DNA from: Malus domestica
Lineage: Eukaryota; Streptophyta; Magnoliopsida; Rosales; Rosaceae
Direction of reading: 5' to 3'
Length of the DNA stretch: 64,000 bases
Assembly: GCF_042453785.1 (NCBI RefSeq)
Contig: NC_091663.1
Coordinates: forward strand, 23,396,501-23,460,500
A program made the position numbers and the translations under genes. How positions within the stretch are numbered: the stretch's first letter is position 1; each line of letters begins with the position of its first letter. The notes under the pieces were generated by a model. It was not told where the DNA came from. It worked only from the letters and a program-made list of their open reading frames with translations, and made no database searches. This document shows positions 1 through 11,271 of this stretch, one piece after another.

Positions 1-681
1 TATCTCTATTATGCAATTCATGTAGGGGACTTGTGAGGAATGTTTGGGTTGTCGTATGCAATTCATCCAATTCAATAACTTTAGGGAAATCTGAGGGTTA
101 ATTAGTGCAATTCACAGTTAATCTGGGGTGTTGGGAATTCATGGTGTGTCGAAGAGCAATTGGAAATCATTTTGTATGCAAGTATAACATGTGTGGAGAA
201 GAACCCCTTAGCTAGCTTCTCATCCATTCAATTTAATCAATCTCGTTTTACAATCTGCTAGTTCTTAAAGTTTTTGTGTAGTTTTAAATTTCGTCAAGAA
301 CCAATCTCCCATTTATTTCAAAGTGTTAGATTAGTTAGTAATCACTTTAGTTTGTGTTTTTAAGTGTTTTGATTCACGGGGTAAACCAATTTCGTCCAAA
401 TTTGTGTTTGTGCTCAAAACTGCCCAGAAAGTGTTTTTAAGGCAGTTTTGAGTCTTTTGGTTGCTGTTTTGAATCTTTTTGTTTATCTTAGTGTTTTAAA
501 CTTTAGTTTTGCATTCTTCAAGTCTAGTTTAGTGTTTTAAACTTTGTTTTTAAGTTTTGAGTCAGTTTTCAAGTGATTTGGCAATCCTTCCTAATCCCCG
601 GCCTAGAACGATCCCTACTTACATACTTGCTACAATTGATAAAAAGAGGGTTTAATTTGTGTGCTTATATATTTCGCATCA
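1..681 (+). repeat. 5' LTR, 3'-most part (R/U5)
   Basis: It ends at ...GCATCA, the same terminus as the right LTR at 12616. By alignment it corresponds to LTR positions about 1503-2183, so the first 1.5 kb lie outside the window. Directly after it comes aatttttggccctttg. Plant gypsy elements of this type often have a primer-binding site starting TGGCGCC here. Only TGGC is present, so the site looks deleted or degenerate. Confidence 0.93.
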
Positions 682-773
682 AATTTTTGGCCCTTTGATT
701 GTTTCTTTTCATTCATTTATTTTGTTGAAGTTTTTGACCTTGTTTTGTTTCTTTGTTTTTAAGGTACTAGTGC

Positions 774-3700
774 ATGACTCGAAGTTCCCACCCTGTTCGT
801 GAGCATATTTTGGACTTTGATGACGATTTTGAGAGAACTTTGAGACGAAGAAGGAACTAACAAGAGTCCAACCCACTTAGCCTGGAACCTAACCTTGAAG
901 AACAAGTTCCAGAAGAGGAGGAGATACCCACAACACAAGTGGGAGAAGTAGTGCAAGACATGGCCATGGATAACCGAACACTCAAGGAGCTCGCCGCTTC
1001 GGGATTAGATAATGCTGCACCTTTGTGTATCCAATATCCCACGGCTGCGCAAGGTAAGACCGAAGAGTTCGAGTTAAAGTCAAGTTTGCTCCACCACATT
1101 CCAAAATACCATGGGCTGTCCATGGAGGATCCGAACAAGCATTTAAAAGAATTTGAAGTGGTGTGTTCAAGCATGACTCCGGTTAACGTCGACGGAAGTA
1201 TTTTGAAGATGAAGGCTTTTCCATTCTCTTTAATGGATAAAGCCAAAGATTGGTTATACGAGTTAGCTCCCGGAACTGTCACATCTTGGGAGAGTATGAA
1301 GAGGGCGTTTTTGGAGAAGTTTTTCCCAACTTCTCGAATCATTCTCCTACGTAAAAAGATTAGTGGTATTCAGCAAGAAGAAGGTGAGTCTTTTCCTACT
1401 TATTATGAACGTTTTAAATCACTTGTTGCTTCTTGTCCACAGCATCAGATGAAGGAGGAGTTACTTCTACAATACTTTTACGAGGGGCTCCTACCACTTG
1501 AACGTCAAATGCTCGATGCCTCAGCGGGTGGAGCATTGGTGGACAAAACACCCATGGCTGCCAAGATCTTGATTGCTAATCGAGCATTGAACGCTCAACA
1601 ATACGAATGCGTTGGCCAAAGAGGACCCCCACGGCAACAAGTGCATGAGGTAAGTTCCACATCCGACATTCATTCACAATTAGCTAATCTTACTTCCATT
1701 GTGTCTCAGATGGCCGAAGGAATGAGAATGCAAGGGCCAATGGTGTGTGGCGTATGTTCTATCCAAGGACATGCCTCGGAAAAGTGCCCTCAACTCATTG
1801 AGAATGGTGGATGGGAGAGCACTAACGCAATTGGATTTCAAGGCCAAAACCAACCGAGGAACGATCCATATTCAACCACATATAATCCAGGTTGGAGAGA
1901 CCATCCAAACTTCAAGTGGAGGGAGGCCCAACGACCCCAACAACAAGGAGGCTTTAGGCAACAACCCCCGGGGTTTTTCACCAAGCCATATGCACCCCCA
2001 CATTTTCCACAACAATCTGCCCCAATTGCTTCAGGTACATCTCTAGACAATGATACACTCCTTAAGTTACTAACTAACTTGTCTCAGGGGCAAGAAAATC
2101 AAACCAAAGCTATGCAAAGCCAAGACAAAAGGGTGGATCAATTGGAGAAACAAATTGGGCAGATTGCAGATTTTGTAGGGAAGTTTCGAGACCAAGGCCA
2201 ACTTCCTAGTTCTACCATTCCAAATCCAAAAAGAGGTTTCGAAAGTGCAAAAGCCATATTGTTGAGAAGTGGAAAAGAAGTTGGGGCAGGTCCTATACCA
2301 TCAAAATCAGGTCTCAAAGAGGATGAAAACTTGCAAATTGAAGAGGAAGAAGCAAGCCTACCCACGGCAAAGGTGGTTCCACCTTTGCCGCAAGCTTCTA
2401 GTACCCCAAATCTGTCTAAATCGTCCAATGAGGGTAAGAATGTGTCAAATTCAGTTCCTACAAATGTTTTTCCTTCGAATGTTCCTTTTCCTAGTAGGTT
2501 TATGCAAACAAAGAAGGAGGAAGCTGAAAAGGACATCCTTGAGACGTTTAGGAAAGTTCAAGTCAACATACCCCTTTTGGATGCAATCAAGCAAGTCCCG
2601 AGATATGCCAAGTTTCTAAAGGAATTGTGCACCACTAGGAAGAGGATGTCGACCAAGGAGGTTGTCAAGGTAGGTGAAAATGTATCCGCCATCTTGCAAC
2701 GCAAACTACCCCCCAAATGCAAAGATCCGGGTAGTTTTACAATTCCTTGTGTCATTGGAAACACTCGCTTTGAATCTGCCATGTTAGATTTAGGTGCTTC
2801 TATAAATGTTATGCCATACTCAATTTATGCATCTATGAATTTAGGAGTGTTGAAAAATGATGGTGTAATCATACAATTAGCCGATAGATCTAACGCCTAT
2901 CCAAAGGGAGTTTTGGAAGATGTTCTTGTGCAGGTAAATCACTTAATCTTTCCAGCGGATTTCTATGTTCTCGAAATGGATGAATTGGACCATACCCCTT
3001 CATTGCCCATCCTCCTTGGAAGTCCATTCATGAAGACGGCCCGGACTAAAATTGACGTGTTTAATGGAACTTTGTCCATGAAATTTGATGGGGAAGTTGT
3101 TAATTTCAATCTTTCAGATTCTATTAAGTACCCTAGTGAGGACCATTCATGTTTCTCTATTGATATAATTGACTCTTTGGCGCAGGGATATCTTGAAGAT
3201 TTGAATGACGATGTGCTTGAAAAAGTCATTACAAGAGGCATGGAACTCAAAACCATGGATGCAAACCATATGCTAACCCACGGCATGCATGAACCATTCC
3301 ATGCCGTGGCTTATAGTGAGGAATTCATTGAGTTGGTTGCTGCCCTTGAGTCATTACCTAAGCATGGTGGTAAGTCTCCTAACTTCTATTCCATTCCCAT
3401 TTCAACTAACAAGTTGCTTCCATCAATAATTCAGGCACCTGTCCTTGAACTCAAACCATTACCAAGCCATTTGAAGTACATTTTCTTGGGAGAAAATGAG
3501 ACCCTACCTGCCATCATATCCTCATTCCTCATGGCACAAGAAGAAGAGAAACTAGTTCGAGTCTTGAAGGAGTTCAAATCTGCCCTAGGATGGACCTTGG
3601 CCGATATCAAGGGTATAAGCCCTACAACGTGCATGCATCACATATTTCTTGAGGAGGGGGCCAAACCAACTAGAGAGGCTCAACGCTGTCTCAACCCTCC

Positions 3701-6341
3701 AATGATGGAAGTTGTGAAAAATGAGATAATCAAGCTCCTTGATTGTGGAGTGATCTATCCTATCTCCGATCGCCGTTGGGTTTCACCTATTCAATGCATG
3801 CCCAAGAAATCTGGAGTGACGGTTGTGGAGAATGCGAAGAATGAGCTTGTACCCACTTGAATCCAAACCGGTTGGCAAGTATGCATTGATTATAAGAAGC
3901 TAAACGCCACCACAAGGAATGATCATTTCCCATTGCCGTTCCTAGATCAAATGCTTGAAAGGTTAGCGGGTCATTCCTTTTATTGTTTTCTTGATGGATA
4001 CTCTGGTTATAATCAAATTGTCATTGCCCCGGATGATCAAGTAAAGACCACTTTTACTTGTCCCTTTGGAACGTTTGCATATCGACGCATGCCATTCGGT
4101 TTGTGCAATGCTCCTGCCACGTTTCAAAGGTGTATGGTTAGCATATTTTCTGATTATGTTGAAAGGATTATTGAGATATTCATGGATGATTTTAGTGTGT
4201 TTGGTAGTTCATTTGATAATTGCTTAGATAATCTCACTTTAATCTTGAAACGTTGTGTTGAAACAAACCTTGTGTTAAATTGGCAGAAATGCCATTTTAT
4301 GGTTAAACAAGGTATTGTTTTGGGTCATATAATCTCTGAAAAAATAATTGAAGTTGATAAGTCTAAGATAGATCTTGTACGCTACTTACCCTCTCCTACT
4401 TCGGTGAGAGAGGTTCGTTCTTTTCTTGGTCATGCAGGATTTTATCGACGATTTATCAAGGACTTTTCCAAGATTGCACAACCTCTATGCCGTCTCCTAC
4501 AAAAGGAAGTGTCGTTTGAGTTCAACGAGGCGTGTGAGCAAGCATTCAACCATCTCAATGACTTACTCACTACGGCACCAATCATTGTCCCACCGAATTG
4601 GAGCCTACCGTTCGAGCTTATGTGTGATGCGTCCGATTATGCGTTAGGAGCTATTTTGGGACAAAGGAAGGACAAGAGGCCGCATGTCATCTACTATGCC
4701 TCACGGACGTTGAATGATGCGCAGTTGAACTATTCCACTACAGAAAAAGAACTTCTTGCCGTTGTTTTTGCTTTAGATAAGTTTAGATCATATTTAATTG
4801 GGACTAAAGTAATTGTTTTCACTGACCATGCAGCTTTGAAGTACTTGCTCACTAAAAAGGAAGCCAAACCGCGGCTAATTCGTTGGATGTTGCTACTTCA
4901 AGAGTTCGATATTGAGATTCGTGACAAGAAGGGAAGTGAGAACGTGGTGGCTGACCACCTAAGCCGCATGGTGCATAATGAGGAGTCCCTACCCATTGTC
5001 GAGACATTCCCCGATGAACAATTGTTGTCCATAAAGGTTAGTGAGCCTTGGTATGCCGATTTGGTGAACTTTTTGATGTCAAAACAAATTCCAAGCACTT
5101 TCACCAGGCACCAACGTGATAAACTTAGGCATGATGCACGGTTTTATGTGTGGGATGATCCATATTTGTGGAAATTTTGCCCGGATCAGATTGTACGTCG
5201 ATGTGTGCATGATTCTGAATTTCGTTCAATTTTAAGTTTTTGTCACACATATGCATGTGGTGGTCACTTTGGCACACAAAGAACTGCACTTAAGGTGTTA
5301 CAATGTGGGTTCTATTGGCCTAGTATCTTTAAGGATGCTAGAACTTTTTGCTTAACATGTGATAAATGCCAAAGAATGGGTAACATAGGTGCTAGGGATC
5401 AAATGCCGCAAGTTTCTATCCTTAATGTTGAAATTTTTGATGTTTGGGGAATTGATTTTATGGGTCCCTTTCCTTCCTCGTATGGTTTCATGTATATTTT
5501 GCTTGCGGTTGATTATGTGTCGAAGTGGGTGGAAGCTAAAGCCACCCGGACTAATGACTCTAAAGTGGTTGCAGATTTTATTAGAACTAACATTTTTGCA
5601 AGGTTTGGCATGCCACGTGTCATCATAAGTGATGGAGGATCGCACTTTTGCAACCGGACCATAGAGGCGTTATTGAGGAAATACAATGTCAACCATAGGG
5701 TTTCTATACCTTACCATCCTCAAACGAATGGCCAAGCCGAGGTTTCCAACCGTGAGATCAAAGAAATTCTAGAGAAGACCATTGGGCCTACAAGGAAGGA
5801 TTGGAGCTTACGGTTAGATAATGCACTTTGGGCATATCGTACGGCGTACAAGACACCCATTGGAATGTCCCCATTTCGGCTCATCTATGGCAAGCCGTGC
5901 CATCTCCCTGTTGAATTGGAACACAAAGCTCATTGGGCCGTCAAGAAGTTCAATATGGACCTAAATGCCGCAGGGAGTCATAGGAAGTTGCAACTAAATG
6001 AACTTGATGAGATAAGGCATGAAGCGTACGAGAATGCTAGCATTTACAAGGAGAAGATCAAAGTTTTCCATGATAAGATGATTCGAGGCAAAACATTCTC
6101 CGTAGGGTAGAAAATGCTATTGTTCAATTCCCGTCTATTTCCCGGTAAGTTACGTTCTAAGTGGATTGGACCGTTTGTAATTACTAATGTTTTTGTTCAT
6201 GGTGCAGTCCAGATCCAAAGCTTGAAAACGGGACATGAATTCAAGGTGAATGGGCATCGATTGAAGCCCTATTATGAGCATTTTGAGGAGCATGTCGTGG
6301 AGGACATTCCCTTGCATGCCGTGGGCTCCAATGGGGAGTAA
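774..6341 (+). pseudogene. gag-pol polyprotein of the gypsy element, three in-frame stops
   Basis: One reading frame runs from an ATG at 774 to 6341 but is interrupted by TAA at 858, TGA at 3858 and TAG at 6108. The first ATG after the first stop is at 960. Domains in order: retrotransposon gag (about 1080-1560); a CCHC zinc knuckle (CGVCSIQGHASEKC, about 1746-1787); aspartic protease with DLGAS (2787); reverse transcriptase (about 3690-4450, catalytic FMDD near 4180); RNase H starting CDASDYALG (about 4620-4970); integrase with its HHCC zinc finger (about 5200-5390) and DDE core (about 5440-5790). The 3858 stop falls inside the RT fingers and the 6108 stop just after integrase, where relatives continue with a VLLFNSRL-like motif. 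No frameshift was seen. The element is probably not autonomous as it stands, though read-through or complementation is possible. Confidence 0.93.
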
Positions 6342-6574
6342 TTGCGTTCTTCGTCCGGCTGCACGACGTTAAAGCAAGCGCTTCTTGGGAGGCAACCCAT
6401 GTATTCAAATAAGGAAGATTATTGAATCGCTCCACAATCAGTTTTGCGTTTCTAAAAACCTTCCCTTTTCTGTAGTTTTATTTTGCCTTGATTATCATTT
6501 TTATTTGTTGCTTGTTTAATTGTTTTTTGTATGGGTTTATTTTTGAAACACTGACAGTTATGCAAGGTAATTTT
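6342..6574 (+). other. post-pol non-coding region of gypsy element (left part)
   Basis: There is no ORF here. It holds a T-rich stretch ending ttgaaacactgacagttatg. This resembles the sequence on the far side of the inserted repeat (8563-8700), which contains the motif aaacattgaggacaatg common in this group of gypsy elements. No envelope-like ORF is visible. Confidence 0.6.
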
Positions 6575-6627
6575 ACATTCATAAAAAAAGAAAGGAACAT
6601 TAAGCAGATAAATACAAGAGGGAGCCT

Positions 6628-7260
6628 TCACAAAGGCTGCTTAGGAGAAGTCTCAGTAGTCGACGGAGCCTCAGCAGTCGGTGGGGCCACAGAAGGAGGA
6701 GGTATCGGAGGTTGATCATTTAGAGCTTCACTACGCGGTACAGCCCCAGAAGACGAAGGCAAATGCTGTTGGAACAAACCCACAAACCTCCGATGATCAA
6801 GTAAAATCTGACCATCAGATTCCTGCATCTGGTCAATTTTCCTCTTCATGTTTGTGGCATAGTTGTGTGCGAGCTTGTGCAACTGTTTATTCTCATGCTT
6901 GAGTTCTCTAATCTCCTGTTTGAGACTCATTACTTCAGCCACCAACGATTCAACTTGACGGGTTCAAGCAAATAGGCGTTGGGCCATGTTGGACACAGAA
7001 CCCGCACACTGCACACTAAAAGCCAGAGACTCCTTAACAGCTAACTCATCAGACCGTCTGGAAAGCAGTCTGTTATCTTTAGGAATGACAAGGTTCCTGG
7101 CCACCACCGCAGCTGTCATATCATTCTTCATCATTGAATCCCCAACGGTAAGGGGGACAGTAGGGGATATGAAGGATGGGCGCCATATGTTGTCTGGAGA
7201 AGGCGGGACTGCCTCTTCACCAAGGTTCAAGTCAAAACGACGGTCGGAAGGGCCAAACAT
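6628..7260 (-). pseudogene. uncharacterised coiled-coil protein of dispersed repeat, copy A
   Basis: The - strand frame starts MFGPSDRRFDLNLGEEA at 7260 and runs to a stop at 6628, about 210 codons. One in-frame TGA at 6964-6966 breaks it; copy B has CGA (Arg) at the same codon, so this is a C-to-T nonsense change. The N-terminal half is polar, with a conserved SPDNIWRPSF-type motif. The second half (after RLFA) is Leu/Lys/Glu-rich and looks like a coiled coil (EVMSLKQEIRELKHENKQL), followed by a Pro/Ser-rich tail present only in this copy. No enzymatic motif is visible and I know no function. Confidence 0.7.
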
Positions 7261-7439
7261 TTTCAGAGGTGTTAAAGAAAGAAGAGGTCGGACAGGTCAA
7301 GATCGTAGAAGTGCAAGAATGGAGTTTTTACAGGTTGAAATTCAAGTGTGCTTTGAACATCTTGCGTACCTCTATAAAAATCAACATGTGATGGGATTTC
7401 AGAGATTGAAGAGGCGAGCTCAGAATTCATAGAGGCCAA

Positions 7440-7760
7440 TTCAAAAATTGAAGAGGCGCCAGCTTTCTCAAAAGTTGGGCTTACTCACAAACCACCGATT
7501 CCAGATATCGAAGAGTGTCAGCTTTCTCAGCCTCGTCAGCACCCGTCACACGCAAACTCAGCTTTGCGAAAATCACAAAAACTTTGTCGAAGCATCGATC
7601 TCAGATAGCGAAGATGCGCATGTCTCTCTCAGCCTCGTCAGCACCCGTCACACGCAAACTCAGCTTTGCGGAAATCACGGGTAGTTTGTCGAAGCGCCTA
7701 TTCCAACCATCTGTCTTTCTCAGCCTCGTCAGCTTTGAGGAAATCACGGGCAATCTGTCG
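7440..7760 (+). repeat. short tandem repeats in copy A
   Basis: Two near-identical copies of a block containing ctcagcctcgtcagcaccc and gtcacacgcaaactcagc start near 7528 and 7630. A partial third copy (ctcagcctcgtcagctttg) lies near 7718. The period is about 100 bp. Related but differently amplified arrays occur in copy B. Confidence 0.65.
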
Positions 7761-8569
7761 ACGATTTCTGTTGAAGTAGAAAACACGTGAAGTTTACTGT
7801 TCAATCATCCAACGGTTGCCGACAGGAGTGAAAGAACAATACCGGTTATTATTTCCTATAAATGTCGACCTTCACCCTCCATGGCAAGGTAGACATACAT
7901 AACCTTCCGTCATCTCCGAGAATGCCTTTCCAACAAACCCTCTCGAGTCACTCAGTGTTCCTTATTCCTTGGGGTACCTCTGCAAACAACCCATCCAAAG
8001 CAAAAGTATTTCATATCATGAAGGTTGAAAGCAAGAGTATCTCATATCATGCTTTCTCCCTGTCCTTCTCCTTGTCGTTGATTTAGGACAAAGAGAAAGT
8101 GAGTAATCAGCCAGCACTTGGTATCAATCTTCCGATCTAGAACCGACTGCCTGGAACCCCTTCCTGATTGCTTACCTAGCCTTGCTCTCGAGTACTCATC
8201 TTCATCATCTTATGCTTCCGCTTCGTCTACCACATCTGCCTGGAGAACAGATAAGGGAAGTGAAAATGATACCTCGAAGCATGTGGAGACAATTTACCAA
8301 TTCATCCTCAGCTAGGGACAAGGAGAAAGAAAGCAAGAGGTGGGCACTTGGAAAGATTGAAGAAAGAAACAGACCAACACCTCTACCTCGTGTCTGCTTG
8401 CTGTGCAGAAGAAACCAGCAGAGAATAATGCAGACTGCATAATCAAATCAACCCAGCAGAAGGAGTCTGATTTGAAACCAAGGAACTCTGATATTCCTCG
8501 CTCAGAATTCCAAACCAGTTCGAGATCAAAGCTGTGGAAAGTCAACAAGATCATCTATCTCCAAAACCA

Positions 8570-10433
8570 GATTTGCGTTCTTAAACTCTACTCTGTCTAT
8601 TTTTTGTTTACTTTGCTATACTTGTCATGTTTATTCGTTGTTTGTTTATTTGCTTGTTTTTGTGTGAGTTTATGCTTGAAACATTGAGGACAATGTTTGA
8701 TTTAAGTGTGGGGGGGTAACCATTGTTTTGCATGAAATTCGTAGGAGTTTATCACCCATTACTTCTAATGTTGTTCCTTGCTCTTTTAAGTGTTTTCAAG
8801 CTGTTTTGGAGTGTTTTAGTGTGTTTTGACATAAAAATCCGAAAATCTCATAAAAATTGTTTTGAAAAAAAAAAAAATACCAAAAAGATTTGTTTTTTTT
8901 TTGTATGTGTCTTAGGGTACCTTCCAACACAATGATGAGGATTTGGTTTTTAATTACATGACTGTTAAAGAGAGTTATAAACATGGATGAACATTTGATT
9001 TACTCTTTGGTGTATGCTTGGTTGTGGTTATAATTTATGAATTCACATGCAATCATAAAGGAAAAATTAGTTTTTGTAACATGCTTGAAGGAAGGAACTC
9101 AAACAAACGCTACAACCTTGTGAGACTTGAGCCTAAACATTATTTGGAGAGTTGATAATCTGTGCATTATTGTTTTCTAAGTCGTTGCATGATCTCATTA
9201 TTCTTTGCTTGGTTACTACTTAGAAGGCGTTTCATCATTTAGTTCCAAATGCTAGAACTCATGCCCATTTCATTCAAAGCATGCTATTGAATTGCATAAC
9301 ACATATTCAAGAAGAAGTTGTGTAGTGACCACCACCTTAGCCAAATTACCATGTATACTACTTCATTATATGTCCTCGTTGAGCCTTGTTTAGCCTGTTT
9401 TTCTTTGTTAATCACATCATCTCCACCTAGCCTAGATTAGGACCATCCATACCCTTGTTCTTAAAGCATAGTAAAGCATGATTCAAATTGAATTCCTTTT
9501 GAGTAATGTTTGGCAGAAAACAAGTGTGGGGGAAGTGTTTCTCATGTAAGTAGTGAGCCATAGGCACGGGTGGAAAGAAAAGAAAAGAAAAATACATCCA
9601 AAAACAAAAAAAACAAAAAAAAAAACAAAAAAACAAAAAAAAAAGAGAAGAAAAAGAAAAGTTGTGAAAATGTTTGAAAAAGAGTTCTAAAGTGTTGTTT
9701 GTTGAAGAAAGGATCCAAAACATTGAATTCGGCCCTAAGTGTTGCTCAAATCTTCCCTTTGTGTTAAAAGTTGATTTTTGCATTCTAAAGTGAATTCTAA
9801 GTTTCGATTTCATTACTTTGCTTGCTATTGCCTTGGGAACGTTTGTTATCCCTATCTTTCCTTTGTTAACCATTACCCCAAGCCCCGTTACAACTCTTGA
9901 CTTCTATCTTGAGTGTTATGTGTTTCAATTTGTGGAGTTTGAATTTGGTATGAGCATATGGTGTCACTGGTTCTCGCATCTAAGTAGTAGCATTCCATTC
10001 ATGAGATCATATCTAAACATGCTTATTAACTCCAGAAATTGTGTTCTTTGTGATACATATATGTGAGTGTTCGTTTTCATATATACATCAATCTTCTCAC
10101 ATATGACTAGTATAGGGTGTGTAGTTAGAAAATCTGAGTGAAAATTGAGTGCATACTTTGTAAGGAATTGAGTAAATTCTCTAAGGCATGTTACTACATC
10201 AAAAACATTGTTTTAATCGATTAATTGTGAACAAGTAAATGGTGACTATGATTTAGTATGTGCTTAAGTGTAAGATGATTCAAATCTGTTGGGATAATGA
10301 TTTTTAATATGTCATGTGCATTGGAAATCCCTGAGGCAAATGTTGGAAGGTTTAGGTTGTGTTTTATTTGTTTTGTTTCGTTTTATTTCTTTGTTTTGCT
10401 CGAGGACTAGCAAAAGCTAAGTGTGGGGGAATT
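8570..10433 (+). other. post-pol non-coding region of gypsy element (right part) and polypurine tract
   Basis: AT-rich with no credible ORF. Landmarks are tttaagtgtggggggg near 8701 and a purine-rich block (aagtgtgggggaatt) at about 10419-10433, immediately before the right LTR. This is the expected position of the plus-strand primer. An A-rich tract lies at 9580-9660. In Athila elements an env-like gene can occupy this interval; none is recognisable here. Confidence 0.65.
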
Positions 10434-10631
10434 TGATAGGAGCATATTTATGCGACTTAATTGGCTTGTTCTCGTGCGTTTACGTTGTGTTTCCTTAGTT
10501 ATTTTAGCGTTTAAAGTCATTTTCGTATGTTTGTAGGTCTTAATGACAACGTTGGCAAGAAAAGTGCATTTTGGTGCATTTTGGATCAAAATTGGGCTGA
10601 AATGGATTGCATGCATGAGGATCGACGTTTT

Positions 10632-11230
10632 GGGCATATGTGTGTGCAAGTGTGTGTGTGCAAATGCAAGGGTAAACAATGACAACTCATACACATGCAA
10701 ACTCACGGCAATGGGAAGGAATTGTGTTTGTTTTGTGGCTGAAATGATGTGTGTGCAAGTGTAACAACTAGGATGAAACATGGCAGCACACACATGCAAA
10801 GAGGAGCTGGAATCATCCTTCACACAAATGCAACAACAACCCCTCATCATTACACAACATTTCTGCCACAAAACACATGCAAAGACACCCACATGCAAAA
10901 TGGAAGAAAGGCACGGCAAAGGGGAAGGAATTGTGCTTGTTTTGTGGCTGAAATGATGCAAAGAACATGTGTGTGTGCAAGTGTAATAGCTAGGATGATA
11001 ACATGGCAGCAAACACATGGCAAAGAAAAGAACATGGCAGCAAACACATGAAGCACACGGCATGGGCAGAAAATGTGGGTGTTTGGTGGTTGAAATGATG
11101 AAGCATGTGTGTGTAAATGTAAATGATAACATGGCAGAAAATGTGTGTGTTTTGTGGTTGAAATGATGAAGCATGTGTGTGTAAATGTAAAGGGGAAACA
11201 TGACAGCTCACACCCACACAAGCTGCACAT
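10632..11230 (+). repeat. subrepeats in the LTR U3 region
   Basis: Phrases such as tgtggctgaaatgatg, gtgtgtgcaagtgta, aacatggcagcaaacacatg and cacatgcaaa recur several times. Two adjacent units starting ttgaaatgatgaagc at 11090 and 11158 are 68 bp apart and almost identical. A long - strand ORF across this region is a by-product of the repeats. Such U3 repeats often act as enhancer-like modules in retrotransposons; that role is inference here. Confidence 0.7.
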
Positions 11231-11261
11231 GCAAAGGAAATGGAGTGGTCCTCTCTCAAGC

Positions 11262-11271
11262 CTATAAATAC
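11262..11271 (+). promoter_or_regulatory. putative LTR TATA box
   Basis: ctataaatacc lies in the middle of the LTR, after the repeat-rich U3 part and about 830 bp from the LTR start. It is the best match to a plant TATA box and would place the U3/R border near 11295. Confidence 0.5.

Larger units (their letters stand above)
6575..8560 (-). mobile_element. dispersed repeat with coiled-coil ORF, copy A
   Basis: This block is colinear with 40499-43150 (copy B): the ORF on the - strand, then short tandem repeats (gaagaggcg and cagcacccgtcacacgcaaactcag motifs), then a unique stretch with catatcatgctttctccctg, ctcgagtactcatcttca and gcatgtggagaca. It sits inside the 3' region of the gypsy element in the opposite orientation. 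Terminal repeats and target duplications were not found, so its class is unknown; a non-autonomous LTR-type (LARD-like) element is possible. Confidence 0.75.

Noticed and set aside
10407-11201. 264-codon - strand ORF in the right LTR
   Set aside because: A product of the U3 subrepeats (repeated Phe-Thr-His-Thr-Cys), low complexity, crosses the LTR boundary.
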